Below are positions 9,058 through 17,889 of a stretch of DNA of 64,000 nucleotides, one piece after another. The notes under the pieces are model-generated. The model had not been told where the DNA came from, did no database searches, and was given only the letters and a program-made list of their open reading frames with translations. The DNA is taken from contig NZ_CP107932.1 of the NCBI RefSeq assembly GCF_036032445.1, positions 1,366,501-1,430,500 on the forward strand. Reading direction: 5' to 3'. This DNA is from Nocardia sp. NBC_00416 (lineage in GTDB: Bacteria > Actinomycetota > Actinomycetes > Mycobacteriales > Mycobacteriaceae). Each line of letters starts with the position of its first letter. Positions within the stretch are counted from its first letter, which is position 1. The translations under genes and the position numbers were made by a program.

Positions 9058-9771
9058 CTACTCGGACAATGCTTTGAGCGCGAGTTCGGCCAGTTCCGGG
9101 CGGCAGATCAGGAGATCGGGGAGATAGGGGTCGGGCCGGTTGTAGCGCAACGGGCTCCCGTCGAGACGGGAGACGTGCAGCCCGGCCGCGGCCGCTACCG
9201 CGACCGGCGCGCAGGAGTCCCATTCGTACTGGCCGCCCGAATGGGCGTAGATATCGGCGATTCCCCGGACGACGGCCATCGCCTTGGCGCCGGCCGACCC
9301 CATCGGCACCTCGGTCGCCGACAGTCGGGCCACCAGCCGCCGGACCGCGAAAGAGGGGCGGCTGCGCGACAGCGCGACCCGCACGGTGCCGGGCGGTGGC
9401 GGTGGCGGGAGGACGGGCGGTCTGCCGGTGTGCAGGACCAGCCCTTGTGCGGGTAGGGCAACCGCGCCCACCGCTGCCTCGCCGTCCACCGCGAGTGCTA
9501 CATGGACCGCCCAATCCACGCGGCCCGGCTCACCGTATTCGCGGGTGCCGTCGAGCGGATCGACGATCCACACCCGGGACCGCCGGGTGCGGGCGCCGTC
9601 GTCGGGAGACTCCTCCGAGAGCACAGCGTCCGCGGGGCGCTCCCGGGCGAGTCGTTCGAGCAGGAAACTGTTGGACCGCCGGTCACCGACGCTGCCGCCG
9701 AGTTCCCGGATTTCCAGGAGCAGTTCTCCGGCCTCTTCGGCCAATGTCGCGGCGAGTGTGTGGTCGTCCAT
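9058..9771 (-). CDS. cysQ: 3'(2'),5'-bisphosphate nucleotidase, CysQ-like
   Basis: A 237-residue member of the inositol monophosphatase superfamily. The metal-binding SEES and the WIVDPLDGTREY motif (about residues 65-90) are present, followed by the YEWDSCAP motif near the C-terminus. CysQ removes phosphate from PAP and PAPS, a by-product and an intermediate of sulfate assimilation; related members dephosphorylate inositol or fructose phosphates. A proline run (seven consecutive Pro) sits in a loop near residue 125. The ATG at 9771 has AGGAAGG upstream. No sulfate gene adjoins it, so the substrate is assigned by family only. Confidence 0.78.
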   Translation of the reverse strand: MDDHTLAATLAEEAGELLLEIRELGGSVGDRRSNSFLLERLARERPADAVLSEESPDDGARTRRSRVWIVDPLDGTREYGEPGRVDWAVHVALAVDGEAAVGAVALPAQGLVLHTGRPPVLPPPPPPGTVRVALSRSRPSFAVRRLVARLSATEVPMGSAGAKAMAVVRGIADIYAHSGGQYEWDSCAPVAVAAAAGLHVSRLDGSPLRYNRPDPYLPDLLICRPELAELALKALSE

Positions 9772-9923
9772 GGGGATCCTTCCTGGCGAGCGATGCTGCC
9801 CAGATCCATATACCACGGTGCGTCCGGGGTTCTCGTCGTGCGGTGGCGTGGCCGGGGCGTCCGGCCATCCGCGGTGGCGTGGTGTGCCGGGCCGATGACG
9901 GATCGCCGAGGCGGGGTCGCGGC

Positions 9924-10070
9924 TCAGTAGGCGATGAAGAGGATCTCGTCGCGGGAGTAGTCGTGGCCGGGATGGTTCTCGGTGAGGTGCTTGCGCACGA
10001 TATCGACCAGTTCGTCCTCGTTGGCTCCCGTGAGGTGCTCGCCGCAGGGGCAGTTCAGTTTGGTTTTCAT
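9924..10070 (-). CDS. DUF1059-like small protein
   Basis: A 48-residue protein beginning MKTKLNCPCGEHLTG and ending YSRDEILFIAY. The paired CPCG cysteines near the start, the EDELVDIVRKHLTENH helix and the closing strand match the DUF1059 family of small single-domain proteins. A Cys/His metal site is possible but not proven. GAGAGG lies upstream of the ATG at 10070. It is monocistronic with no informative neighbour. Confidence 0.72.
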   Translation of the reverse strand: MKTKLNCPCGEHLTGANEDELVDIVRKHLTENHPGHDYSRDEILFIAY

Positions 10071-10263
10071 CAGAGATCCTCTCGTCGCGTGAATCGATCG
10101 GGAACAGCGTACGTGTCCGAGCGCTCGTGCGACGGTTATCGGGACCCTCGATGCCGGGGGGACCAACGGTCGCCGCGCTATCCGCGCTGCTCGCCGCAGG
10201 GGCCCGCGGACCGGGATTCTGTGTCGGTCGGGACGGTCCGGCGCGGTTGTGCCCGAGGTCCGG

Positions 10264-11538
10264 TCACGCCAGGCGCACGGGCATCCGTTTGATACCGTGC
10301 ACGAAATCGCTGTGCACGTATTCCGGTTCGCCCAGTACTACCTCGGGCGCCCGGGTCAGCAGCTCATGGAAGAGCAGCCGTATCTGCATCCTGGCCAACC
10401 AGGCGCCCAGGCAGAAATGGGCGCCGCCGCCGCCGAATCCGGAATGCGGATTCGGGCCGCGGGTGATGTCGAAGATATGCGGTGCGTCGAGTGCGGTCTC
10501 GTCCCGGTTGGCCGAACAGTAGAACATCACCACCTTCTCGCCGGCCCGTATGCGTGTGCCGGCGACCTCGGTATCGGTGACCGCGTGCCGGGCGAAATGG
10601 ATGACCGGAGTCGCCCAGCGGACGAATTCCTCGACGGCGCCGCCGATCCGGGCGTCGAAGTCCTCGAGCAGCCATTCGCGTTGCGCGGGATGGTCCACCA
10701 GTGCCTTGAACCCGTGCGAAGTGGTCTGTTTGGTGGTGTCGTTGCCCGCGGAGGCGAGCAGCACCATGAAGGCGCCGATCTCCTCGTCGGTGAGGCGGTG
10801 GCCGTCCACTTCGGCCTCGACGATCGCGGACATGAGATCATCGCGCGGATCCTGGCGACGACGCTGGGCGAGGTCGGTGCCGGCCCCGTGCAGGATGCCG
10901 AACTGGGTCATGAAGAAGGTGGCACGTTCCTCGAGGCTCGCGTACTCCTCGTCGCTCGAACTGAACATCGCCTCGGCCGCGTAGGCGACGCCTTCCCGAT
11001 CGGATCGTTCGATGCCGATCATGTCCGACACGGTGCGCATGGGCAGCTTCCGGGAAAGACTGTCCACGAAATCGGTGGGTTGCCCGCTGCGCAGGTCGGT
11101 GAGGAACTCGTCCACGATCTCGGCGGCGTTGTCGCGGATCTGGGATTCTATGCGCCGCACCTGCTTCGGAGTGAACGCCGAACTGATCAGTCGCCGGTAC
11201 CGGGTGTGCTGCGGTGGGTCCATCATCAGGAAAAAGGTGGTGGGGCGCTGCACCTCCACGGGCATCGGGTCCAGGCTGATACCGAGGCTCGAGGTGAACA
11301 GTTCGGGATGACGGCTGATCTGGGCGATATCGCGATGCCGGGTGACCGCCCAGAACCCGGGCTCGTCATGGGGGAAGAACGCGGGCGGCGGCGCGTGCCA
11401 GGTGAGTCCCGGTTCGGCGCGCAGCTGTGCGAACACTTCGTCGCGGGTACGGAAATCCCGGGCCCAGAAGGCAGGTTGGGAGATATCGAGCCGATGGTAG
11501 CGGCGGGTGGCCGCCGAGGCGCTATCGGTAGGGTTCAT
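10264..11538 (-). CDS. Cytochrome P450
   Basis: A 424-residue soluble bacterial P450. The heme-ligand loop is FGGGGAHFCLGAWLAR near the C-terminus, the K-helix ExxR is EEFVRW, and the oxygen-binding I-helix has AGNDTT. An ATRRYHRLDI opening and a PPQHTRYRRL segment are typical of actinobacterial steroid or fatty-acid P450s of the CYP125/142/124 neighbourhood, but the substrate cannot be fixed from sequence. The start at 11538 is the first Met before the conserved N-terminus. No ferredoxin or ferredoxin reductase gene adjoins it. Confidence 0.9.
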   Translation of the reverse strand: MNPTDSASAATRRYHRLDISQPAFWARDFRTRDEVFAQLRAEPGLTWHAPPPAFFPHDEPGFWAVTRHRDIAQISRHPELFTSSLGISLDPMPVEVQRPTTFFLMMDPPQHTRYRRLISSAFTPKQVRRIESQIRDNAAEIVDEFLTDLRSGQPTDFVDSLSRKLPMRTVSDMIGIERSDREGVAYAAEAMFSSSDEEYASLEERATFFMTQFGILHGAGTDLAQRRRQDPRDDLMSAIVEAEVDGHRLTDEEIGAFMVLLASAGNDTTKQTTSHGFKALVDHPAQREWLLEDFDARIGGAVEEFVRWATPVIHFARHAVTDTEVAGTRIRAGEKVVMFYCSANRDETALDAPHIFDITRGPNPHSGFGGGGAHFCLGAWLARMQIRLLFHELLTRAPEVVLGEPEYVHSDFVHGIKRMPVRLA

Positions 11539-11710
11539 GAGCGGCTCCGAGCTGGCGGACCATGGGTACCGCGCGCGGTGGACGCGGTGGTACCGAATGC
11601 GCGCCGGTAGCACACACTCTAGAGCGGATCGCTGTCCCCGGCTGTCGCTTCCGGCGAATCGACGTGGCCTCGACGCAGGTGCGCCATCGACTTCTTCGGC
11701 GTCGAACAGC

Positions 11711-11727
11711 CGAAACTTATCGTTTCG
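11711..11727. promoter_or_regulatory. Inverted repeat CGAAAC-N5-GTTTCG
   Basis: A perfect six-base inverted repeat in the 307-base region between the divergent P450 and methyltransferase genes, 119 bases before the methyltransferase start. It may be an operator; nothing else in the region looks like a gene. Confidence 0.35.
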
Positions 11728-11845
11728 AGATCTTCGTGGACGAATCTGTTCCGGGAGCGATGAATTCGCTACGCGACCGACGTCACATGTGTCGAGCACT
11801 ACCTGTCGATGTCGCGCCGCACCACAACCGGATAGAGAGAAAACG

Positions 11846-12727
11846 ATGCCAGATTCACCGTTCCGATCACCGGCCACCGGCCGGCCGCCCGCCGGGGTCG
11901 ACACAACCCGGGCCAGTATCGCCCGGGTGCACGACGCGAGCCTGGGCGGCAAGGACAACTTCGAAGTCGATCGCCAGGTCCTCGACGCGGTACTGGAGAT
12001 CGCTCCCGGGATGCGTGAGGTGGCCCGGCGCAACCGGGCCTGGGTGCGCCGGGTGGTCCGGTATCTGGCGGGGATCGTCGGGGTCGACCAGTTCCTGGAC
12101 GCGGGCGCCGGCCTGCCCGCGCTGGGCAATACCCATGAGATCGCGCAACTGGTGAATCCGTGGGCGCGGGTGGTGTATCTGGACAACGATCCGATGTGCA
12201 GCGCGCACGGCCGGGTGCTGATGGAAACCAATGAGGACACGATCTATCTCGACGGCGACCTGACCGATCCCGCGGTGCTGGCCCCGGAGTCGGCGGTCTG
12301 GCGTTATCTCGATCCGAGCCGTCCGGTGGCGCTGATTCTCGGTTCGGTTCTGCATCATCTCGACGACGCCGCGGATCCGGCGGCGATCGTGGCGCGGTGC
12401 GCACGGGAGCTGAGTCCGGGTTCGTTCGTGGCGATCACGCATTATTGGGACCCCGCCGACGGTTCGGCCGACCACGATCTCGCGCGGGAAGTGCAGCGGC
12501 GTTTTCTCGAGAAAGGTCTGGGGTCCGGTTGGTACCGGACCCGGGAGGAGATCGTGTCCTACTTCGGTGAACTGGACCTGGTCGAGCCGGGGGTGGTGGC
12601 GCTCGACGAATGGTGGCCGTCGGGGCCGGCGCGGTCGCCGGTGACCTCCGAAGAGCGGCTGATCCTGGGCGGTGTCGGTCGTAAGGGCGATGGTCCGAAG
12701 GGTGGTTCGGCGGCGCCGGTCGAATGA
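11846..12727 (+). CDS. SAM-dependent methyltransferase, PF04672 family
   Basis: A 293-residue protein of the actinobacterial methyltransferase family (DUF574/Methyltransf_19). Typical features are ARVHDASLGGKDNFEVDR near the N-terminus, FLDAGAGLPALGNTH as the cofactor loop, VVYLDNDP at the end of strand 2, and LGSVLHHLDD. Members are common in Nocardia and Streptomyces with few known substrates. The start is the ATG after an AGAGAGAAAA stretch. It is divergent from the P450 gene, but nothing ties the two functionally. Confidence 0.82.
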   Translation: MPDSPFRSPATGRPPAGVDTTRASIARVHDASLGGKDNFEVDRQVLDAVLEIAPGMREVARRNRAWVRRVVRYLAGIVGVDQFLDAGAGLPALGNTHEIAQLVNPWARVVYLDNDPMCSAHGRVLMETNEDTIYLDGDLTDPAVLAPESAVWRYLDPSRPVALILGSVLHHLDDAADPAAIVARCARELSPGSFVAITHYWDPADGSADHDLAREVQRRFLEKGLGSGWYRTREEIVSYFGELDLVEPGVVALDEWWPSGPARSPVTSEERLILGGVGRKGDGPKGGSAAPVE

Positions 12728-12803
12728 GCGCCCGCGGGAACCGGGTTCCGGTACGGGAGGCCACGGCGTCCGCAGACAGCGCGCTGGTGCGATAATACCG
12801 TTC

Positions 12804-12829
12804 TTCTCTGAAGAGAATTGACTTATACT
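12804..12829 (+). promoter_or_regulatory. Palindrome TTCTCT-GA-AGAGAA and -10 TATACT upstream of an SDR
   Basis: The inverted repeat at 12804-12817 directly precedes TATACT (12824-12829), a good -10 hexamer, and so would cover the -35 and spacer. This is the expected place for a repressor site. The arms are the same as those at 7164-7180, but the spacer is two rather than five bases. Confidence 0.42.
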
Positions 12830-12887
12830 TCGGCTGGACCTGCCGTCCCCGGGGCGGTGTACACCGTGCTGGAACTGGATATATGCC

Positions 12888-13916
12888 GTGAGCTCTTCGT
12901 ACGAACCGTGGACAGTGGCAGACGCGCCCGATCAGTCGGGTCGCACCGCAGTGGTGACGGGATCGAACACTGGTATCGGACTGGAGGTGGCTCGCGGACT
13001 GGCCCGCCGCGGCGCCACGGTCGTGCTGGCCTGTCGCAACGATGTCGCCGCCGCCCGGGCGAAGGCGGGCCTCGAGGCGGCGGTGCCGGACGCCGATATC
13101 CGGACGGTGCACGTCGATATCGGGGATCTCGCCTCGGTCGCGGAGTGCGCGCGCCTGCTGCACGCCGAATTCCCCGCGATCGATCTGCTGATCAACAACG
13201 CCGGTGTGGTCGCGGGATCGCATACGCTGACCGCGGACGGGTTCGAAAGCGATTTCGGCGTCAACTTCCTGGGTCATTTCGCCCTGACCGCCCGCCTGAT
13301 CGATCTGGTCACCGCCGCGCCCGCGGGCCGGGTCGTCAGTATCAGCAGTCTCAGCCACGGCCGCCGCATGGCGCGACTGGACTTCGACGATCTCCAGTCC
13401 GAGCGGAACTTCGGGCGCCTGGTCACCTACTCGCGGTCGAAAATGGCGTCCACGACCTTCATGGTGGAACTACAGCGCCGACTGGGCGCCGCGGGATCGC
13501 GGGCGCTCTCGGTGGGCGCGCACCCCGGTGCGGTGCGGTCCACGATCCTGCGAGACGAGAGCCTGCTCGTCCGGATCGCCTACAGCGGTGTGGTGATGAC
13601 CCTGGCGCGCCTGGTCACCCAGACGCCGGAGCGGGGGGCGTTGCCGATACTGCGGGCCGCCCTCGATCCGGACACGGTGGGCGCCGGGTTCTACGGACCC
13701 GGGAACCGCGGGGGCCTGGTGGGGCCGGCGGTGGCGATGCCGGCCTCCCCGGCGGCGCACGATCCGGCGATCGGCCGTCGGCTGTGGGAGGCCGCCGAGC
13801 GGCTCACCGGTGTGCGGTTCCGTCTCGAGACGAGCGAGCAACCGCGCCCGGATATCGCCGCTGGACCCGGCCGCGCCGCGGCGTCGTCAGCGGAAACGGC
13901 CGGCGAAGGCGCGTAG
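12888..13916 (+). CDS. Short-chain dehydrogenase (retinol dehydrogenase-like)
   Basis: A 342-residue SDR longer than the FabG type, with TGSNTGIG, INNAG, SISSLS and the active site YSRSK. The FGVNFLGHFALT segment and long C-terminus are characteristic of the WWOX/retinol-dehydrogenase-like group. The GTG at 12888 is the only start that keeps the N-terminal SGRTAVVTG strand without a long extension. Its last 30 bases overlap the end of the convergent DapB-like gene. The upstream palindrome suggests regulation shared with another SDR. The substrate is unknown. Confidence 0.8.
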   Translation: MSSSYEPWTVADAPDQSGRTAVVTGSNTGIGLEVARGLARRGATVVLACRNDVAAARAKAGLEAAVPDADIRTVHVDIGDLASVAECARLLHAEFPAIDLLINNAGVVAGSHTLTADGFESDFGVNFLGHFALTARLIDLVTAAPAGRVVSISSLSHGRRMARLDFDDLQSERNFGRLVTYSRSKMASTTFMVELQRRLGAAGSRALSVGAHPGAVRSTILRDESLLVRIAYSGVVMTLARLVTQTPERGALPILRAALDPDTVGAGFYGPGNRGGLVGPAVAMPASPAAHDPAIGRRLWEAAERLTGVRFRLETSEQPRPDIAAGPGRAAASSAETAGEGA

Positions 13917-14975
13917 CGGCAGGTCGGCGCTGGTGATCACGCCGGGCCGCGCCTCGACCACCGAGCGGACGGCATTGAGGGCGGGCAGCCCGGTGACCGT
14001 CATTCCCACGGAGGCGAACGCTTCGGGGGAGGAGAAATCCGTTCCCGGCTTGGGGAGGACCCGGTGCTTGCTGGAGATGTACGGATCTCCTTTGATCGTG
14101 GTGATATAGCAGCCCTGGACATCCCAGTGCGGGTCCGTGTGCGGGGTCATCTGCCATTCGACGTGTACCTCGACCTTCGGCACGCCGTCCACCATCCCCT
14201 GATACTTGATGTAGTTCGCGCCGAGCGAATCTTTGGGCAGCCGATACCACCCGAGATCGATATCGCGGGTGCACGCGCCGAGTTCGTAGTCGAAGGTGAC
14301 CTCGTCGAGTGTCAGGCCGAAACAGTCCGCCATGAGGTGAACTCCGTCGGCGAACACCCGGGTGCCCTTCTCCAGCATTCCCGGCAGCTCCGGATCGTCC
14401 ACGGGGCGGCCGTAGCCGACCATCTCCCACGAGCCGACCGAGTGGTGACAGGACACGTCGACGGACTCGATCACGGTGACGTTCTCCAGATCGGCGACAT
14501 CACAGGTCTGCACGATGCCCAGGATCTGGGTGAGCCCGGGATTCATCCCGGTACCGTAGAACGTCGCCCCGCCCTTACGGCACGCCTCCTCCAGCACCGT
14601 GGTGGTGGATTTCCCGGAGGGATGCGGGTGGTTGGCATTGCGGTGGTGGCCGGTGATCCAGTCGGCTGTCGTCACGATATCGATCCCGGCTTCCAGGATC
14701 CGCACGTACAGGTCCTCGTCCGGGAAGACCCCGTGATAGGTCAGCACATCGGGTTTCGCGGCGATGATCTCCTCGACCGTTCCGGTGGCGACCACGCCGA
14801 TCGGCTCGCCGCCGACGATCTCCCCGGCATCGCGGCCGATCTTCTCCGGTGTGTAGCAGTGCAACCCGATCAGCTCGAGGTCGGGATGGTTACCGACCCG
14901 CTTGATCATCTCGGTGCCGACATTGCCGGTGGCGACCTGGAAGACGCGGATCGGGCGGGTGTCATCGATGGCCAT
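13887..14975 (-). CDS. DapB-like NAD(P)-dependent dehydrogenase
   Basis: A 362-residue protein opening RVFQVATGNVGTEMIKRV, a Rossmann loop like that of dihydrodipicolinate reductase N-terminal domains and of 2,4-diaminopentanoate dehydrogenase. The C-terminal half lacks the usual DapB catalytic motif, so lysine biosynthesis is unlikely. Such proteins are common in mycobacterial and nocardial catabolic clusters with no assigned reaction. Its start overlaps the end of the Rieske gene by 14 bases, so the two are cotranscribed and likely act in one pathway. Confidence 0.7.
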   Translation of the reverse strand: MAIDDTRPIRVFQVATGNVGTEMIKRVGNHPDLELIGLHCYTPEKIGRDAGEIVGGEPIGVVATGTVEEIIAAKPDVLTYHGVFPDEDLYVRILEAGIDIVTTADWITGHHRNANHPHPSGKSTTTVLEEACRKGGATFYGTGMNPGLTQILGIVQTCDVADLENVTVIESVDVSCHHSVGSWEMVGYGRPVDDPELPGMLEKGTRVFADGVHLMADCFGLTLDEVTFDYELGACTRDIDLGWYRLPKDSLGANYIKYQGMVDGVPKVEVHVEWQMTPHTDPHWDVQGCYITTIKGDPYISSKHRVLPKPGTDFSSPEAFASVGMTVTGLPALNAVRSVVEARPGVITSADLPLRAFAGRFR

Positions 14976-15978
14976 GGGCGGCGGTCCTTCTGGTCTCGGG
15001 ATAGAACTGGGCGGCCCAGGTGCGCAGGGCCGTGAAGCCCTCGTATTCGGAGCGGGCCAGGGCGGGCGGATCGGAATAGCGCTGGTGCTGCCAGATGTGG
15101 ATGTCGGCTTCGAACTGTTCGATCACCGCTCGGGCGACCCGGTTCGCCGAGCGGGGCTGGGTGTCGCCGTCGTCGCCGGGCTCCCGGCCGATCCACACCG
15201 CGAACCGGACATCGCAGGTGGAATCGTCCACCGGGGTCACCGCGGACACCGTGCGATTGTCGATCATTCCCCAGCTCTTGGTGACCGCGACCCCGAGTCC
15301 GCCGTTGATCGCGTTCACCCCGCTGGTGACCTCGTCGATGGATTCGGCGCCGTCGCCGCCGAAGGTGATGGTGAAGTCCACATACGACACCGGTTCCGCG
15401 AAGTCCTGCCGAGTGAACTCGGGGGTGATCGGCACTTTGTGCACGAATTCGAAATGGGCGAAGTCGACGCCGTTCTCCAGGACGTACTGTGGGTGTAGTT
15501 CCAGCTGCTGCCGGTGCAGCGTGGACTGTCCGTAGGCGGGGTAGTAGTCGGCCTCGGTGATGCCGTCACCGAAACCGGTGAAGACATCGGGCACCTCGAA
15601 ATACGGTGCGCGGCCGTCGATGTCGTGCCAGAGGTAGACGCCCTCGTTGCGTTCGACCGCCGGATAGCTGCGTATTCGGCGGCCCGGGTTGGGCCGTTTC
15701 TCGTAGGGAATGCAGAGATTGCGTCCCTCGGTGCTCCACTCCCACCCGTGGAAGGGGCATACGAGCCGCTCGCCCTCGACCCGGCCGCCGTAACCGAGGT
15801 GTGCGCCGAGGTGTTCGCAGTAGGCGTCCATGATCGCGATTTCGCCGCTGCTCGTGCGCCAGGCGATCAGTTCCCGGTCGAAGTACTTCATCCGGTGGAC
15901 ATCCCCGACGCCGACCTCGGCCGACCAAGCGACCTGGAACCAGCCGGTCGGTTGCATCGACAGCGGTGGTTTCGCCAT
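14962..15978 (-). CDS. Rieske non-heme iron oxygenase, KshA-like
   Basis: A 338-residue oxygenase component. The Rieske cluster ligands are visible as CEHLGAHLG and CPFHGW (about residues 54-78). The mononuclear iron site follows as NGVDFAHFEFVH (about residue 170), fitting D-x2-H-x4-H. Overall layout resembles 3-ketosteroid 9-alpha-hydroxylase KshA and cholesterol desaturases, so a sterol or terpenoid substrate is plausible. No reductase gene adjoins it, so electrons would come from an unlinked partner. The gene is divergent from a TetR regulator across a perfect palindrome. Confidence 0.8.
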   Translation of the reverse strand: MAKPPLSMQPTGWFQVAWSAEVGVGDVHRMKYFDRELIAWRTSSGEIAIMDAYCEHLGAHLGYGGRVEGERLVCPFHGWEWSTEGRNLCIPYEKRPNPGRRIRSYPAVERNEGVYLWHDIDGRAPYFEVPDVFTGFGDGITEADYYPAYGQSTLHRQQLELHPQYVLENGVDFAHFEFVHKVPITPEFTRQDFAEPVSYVDFTITFGGDGAESIDEVTSGVNAINGGLGVAVTKSWGMIDNRTVSAVTPVDDSTCDVRFAVWIGREPGDDGDTQPRSANRVARAVIEQFEADIHIWQHQRYSDPPALARSEYEGFTALRTWAAQFYPETRRTAAHGHR

Positions 15979-16066
15979 CCGGTCTGTCCTTTCCTGTGAT
16001 CGGTTGCGCGCGGTTCCGGAGCCGGTGGCCGGGCGTGCACTCGCGATCGTAGCGAGGATTCGAGAG

Positions 16067-16088
16067 TTTCACAGTAGGTTCTGTGAAA
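16067..16088. promoter_or_regulatory. Perfect palindrome TTTCACAG-N6-CTGTGAAA, likely TetR operator
   Basis: Eight-base perfect inverted repeat in the region between the divergent Rieske operon and the TetR gene, 89 bases before the Rieske start and 93 before the TetR start. Size and position are typical of a TetR-family operator controlling both directions. Confidence 0.6.
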
Positions 16089-16181
16089 ATTGGAGGATAT
16101 CTTTGCGAACCCGTACCGCCACCGCGTGAACGCCGCGCAACCGTGCTCGGTGCCCCCGCGAATACCGCTACCATCCGAAGA

Positions 16182-16811
16182 ATGACCGATACGGCTGCCG
16201 GGGGACGAAAGGTCAACCGGCGCGGCCTGGCGACCCGGGAGAGCATGCTGGAGGCCGCCGTGCGCGCACTGGCCACCGGTGATCCCGGCGCGGTATCGGC
16301 CAACCGCATCGCCAAGGAGATCGGCGCCACCTGGGGGGCGGTCAAATACCAATTCCACGATGCCGACGGTCTGTGGTCGGCGGTGCTGCGCCGAACCGCG
16401 GAACGCCGGGGCGCCCTGCCGATCGTCGCCGATACCGGCGCGCCCCTGCGGGACCGGGTCGCGGCCACCGTCGAAACGCTTTTCCGAGGCCTGACCGCGA
16501 CCGATTCACGGGCGATCGAGACCCTGCGCACCGCCCTACCGCGGGATCGGGCCGAACTCGAGCGTCTCTATCCGCACACCGCGGCCGAATTGTCGTCGTG
16601 GGGTGAATCGTGGGGCGAAGCCTGCCAGAAAGCCTTCGCGGATCTGGACGTCGACCCGGCCCGGGTGCGCGAAGTGGCCGCTTTTCTGCCGGGGGCGATG
16701 CGTGGAATCGCGTCCGAACGGCAATTGGGGACCTACACGGATCTGGATGTGGCCCGCCGCGGCCTGACCAATGCGATCGTCGCGTACCTGGAGCACTCCC
16801 GGCCCGATTGA
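16182..16811 (+). CDS. TetR family transcriptional regulator
   Basis: A 209-residue regulator with an N-terminal helix-turn-helix (ATRESMLEAAVRAL, then RIAKEIGATWGAVKYQFHDADGL; about residues 15-60) and a helical C-terminal domain. The ATG at 16182 is preferred; an in-frame GTG at 16083 would begin inside the palindrome. It is divergent from the Rieske/DapB-like operon and is its probable repressor. It ends 49 bases before the convergent thioesterase gene. Confidence 0.85.
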   Translation: MTDTAAGGRKVNRRGLATRESMLEAAVRALATGDPGAVSANRIAKEIGATWGAVKYQFHDADGLWSAVLRRTAERRGALPIVADTGAPLRDRVAATVETLFRGLTATDSRAIETLRTALPRDRAELERLYPHTAAELSSWGESWGEACQKAFADLDVDPARVREVAAFLPGAMRGIASERQLGTYTDLDVARRGLTNAIVAYLEHSRPD

Positions 16812-16860
16812 TCTGTCGCGGCGGCGATTCCGGTGAGCCGCTGGACGACCATCCGTGAAC

Positions 16861-17733
16861 TCACCGTGGGCGGATGAGCCCCTCCTGCATCGTGGTGGCG
16901 CACAGCCGCCCGGACCGGTCGAGGATCTCGCCGTGGGCCAGTCCGCGCCCGCCGCCCGACCACCGGCCGTGCTGATCGTGCAGGAACCAATCGTCCACTC
17001 GTATCGGCGAATGGAACCAGATCGAATGGTTGACGGTAGCGACCTGGAGGTCCCGGTCCTTCAGTTCGGGCCCGTGTGGTCCGGTGGTCGCCGAGAGCAG
17101 CAGCAGATCGCTGAGGTACATGAGGCAGGCCGCCTGACCCAGCGCCGTGTCGGGAACCGGCTGCCGGGCACGCAGCCAGACCCGCTGGCGTGCCGGGGCG
17201 GCCTGTCCGTTCATGGCGTGCGCCCGCGCGGGCGGGTCCGGGAACCGGGCGTCGATACCGAGCGCGTCCAGGAAACGCGTCGTCCACGCCAGCGCCGCCG
17301 GATGCTCGGCGAAGGCTTCCGCGAGTTCGGGTACCTCGTCGGGGCCCGGTGTGTCGAGCGCGGCGACCTGGTGGGAGAGCCCCTCCTCGCAGCGATGGAA
17401 GGACGCGAGCATTGTGAAGATCACCCGGCCGTCCTGGAGGGCTTCGACCCGCCGGGTCGAGAACGACCCGCCGTCACGGACAATGTCGACCGCGAACTCG
17501 GTGGGTACCGTCGTGTCGCCCGGAAGCAGGAAGTAGGTCTGCGCCGAATGGATGGGCCGATCCTGCGGTGCGGTGAGTCCCGCCGCGAGCACCGCCTGCC
17601 CCGCGACCTCGCCGCCATAGCTGCGACGCGCGGGGCCGTCATGGACGCGACCGCGGAACCGGTGCTCGCCGATGCGCTGGAGGGCGAGCCGGTCCGCGAT
17701 CGACTCCGCGGGCCGGACGGACTCCGAGGTCAT
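16861..17733 (-). CDS. tesB: Acyl-CoA thioesterase II (TesB-like)
   Basis: A 290-residue double hot-dog thioesterase. It shows the family segments GGEVAGQAVLAAGLT, HSAQTYFLLPGD and GGSFSTRRVEALQDG in the first half, and the closing SIWFHSP... QHGRWSGGGRGLAHGEI... in the second. The Asp of MYLSDL fits the TesB catalytic triad. TesB hydrolyses acyl-CoA to free acid and CoA. A 156-base gap separates it from the upstream hydroxyacyl-CoA dehydrogenase-like SDR on the same strand, and the two may act on the same CoA esters. Confidence 0.85.
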   Translation of the reverse strand: MTSESVRPAESIADRLALQRIGEHRFRGRVHDGPARRSYGGEVAGQAVLAAGLTAPQDRPIHSAQTYFLLPGDTTVPTEFAVDIVRDGGSFSTRRVEALQDGRVIFTMLASFHRCEEGLSHQVAALDTPGPDEVPELAEAFAEHPAALAWTTRFLDALGIDARFPDPPARAHAMNGQAAPARQRVWLRARQPVPDTALGQAACLMYLSDLLLLSATTGPHGPELKDRDLQVATVNHSIWFHSPIRVDDWFLHDQHGRWSGGGRGLAHGEILDRSGRLCATTMQEGLIRPR

Positions 17734-17840
17734 GGGCCACCTCCCGTGGTGCGAAGTGCGGCCCTGAGCCGCGGGGCCGGAACTACCGTCGGACCCATTG
17801 TGGTGGGCGCGGGTCGCACCGCCCGCGAGCGACCCCGGAT

Positions 17841-17867
17841 GCGGCCGCAGCGGCCGCAGCGGCCGCG
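17841..17867. repeat. Three tandem copies of a 9-base GC repeat
   Basis: The unit GCGGCCGCA/G occurs three times in succession, giving three overlapping-spaced NotI sites between tesB and the SDR gene. It is self-complementary and could form a hairpin; no T-run follows. Confidence 0.6.
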
Positions 17868-17889
17868 ACCGGCCGCGGCGGTCACCGAT

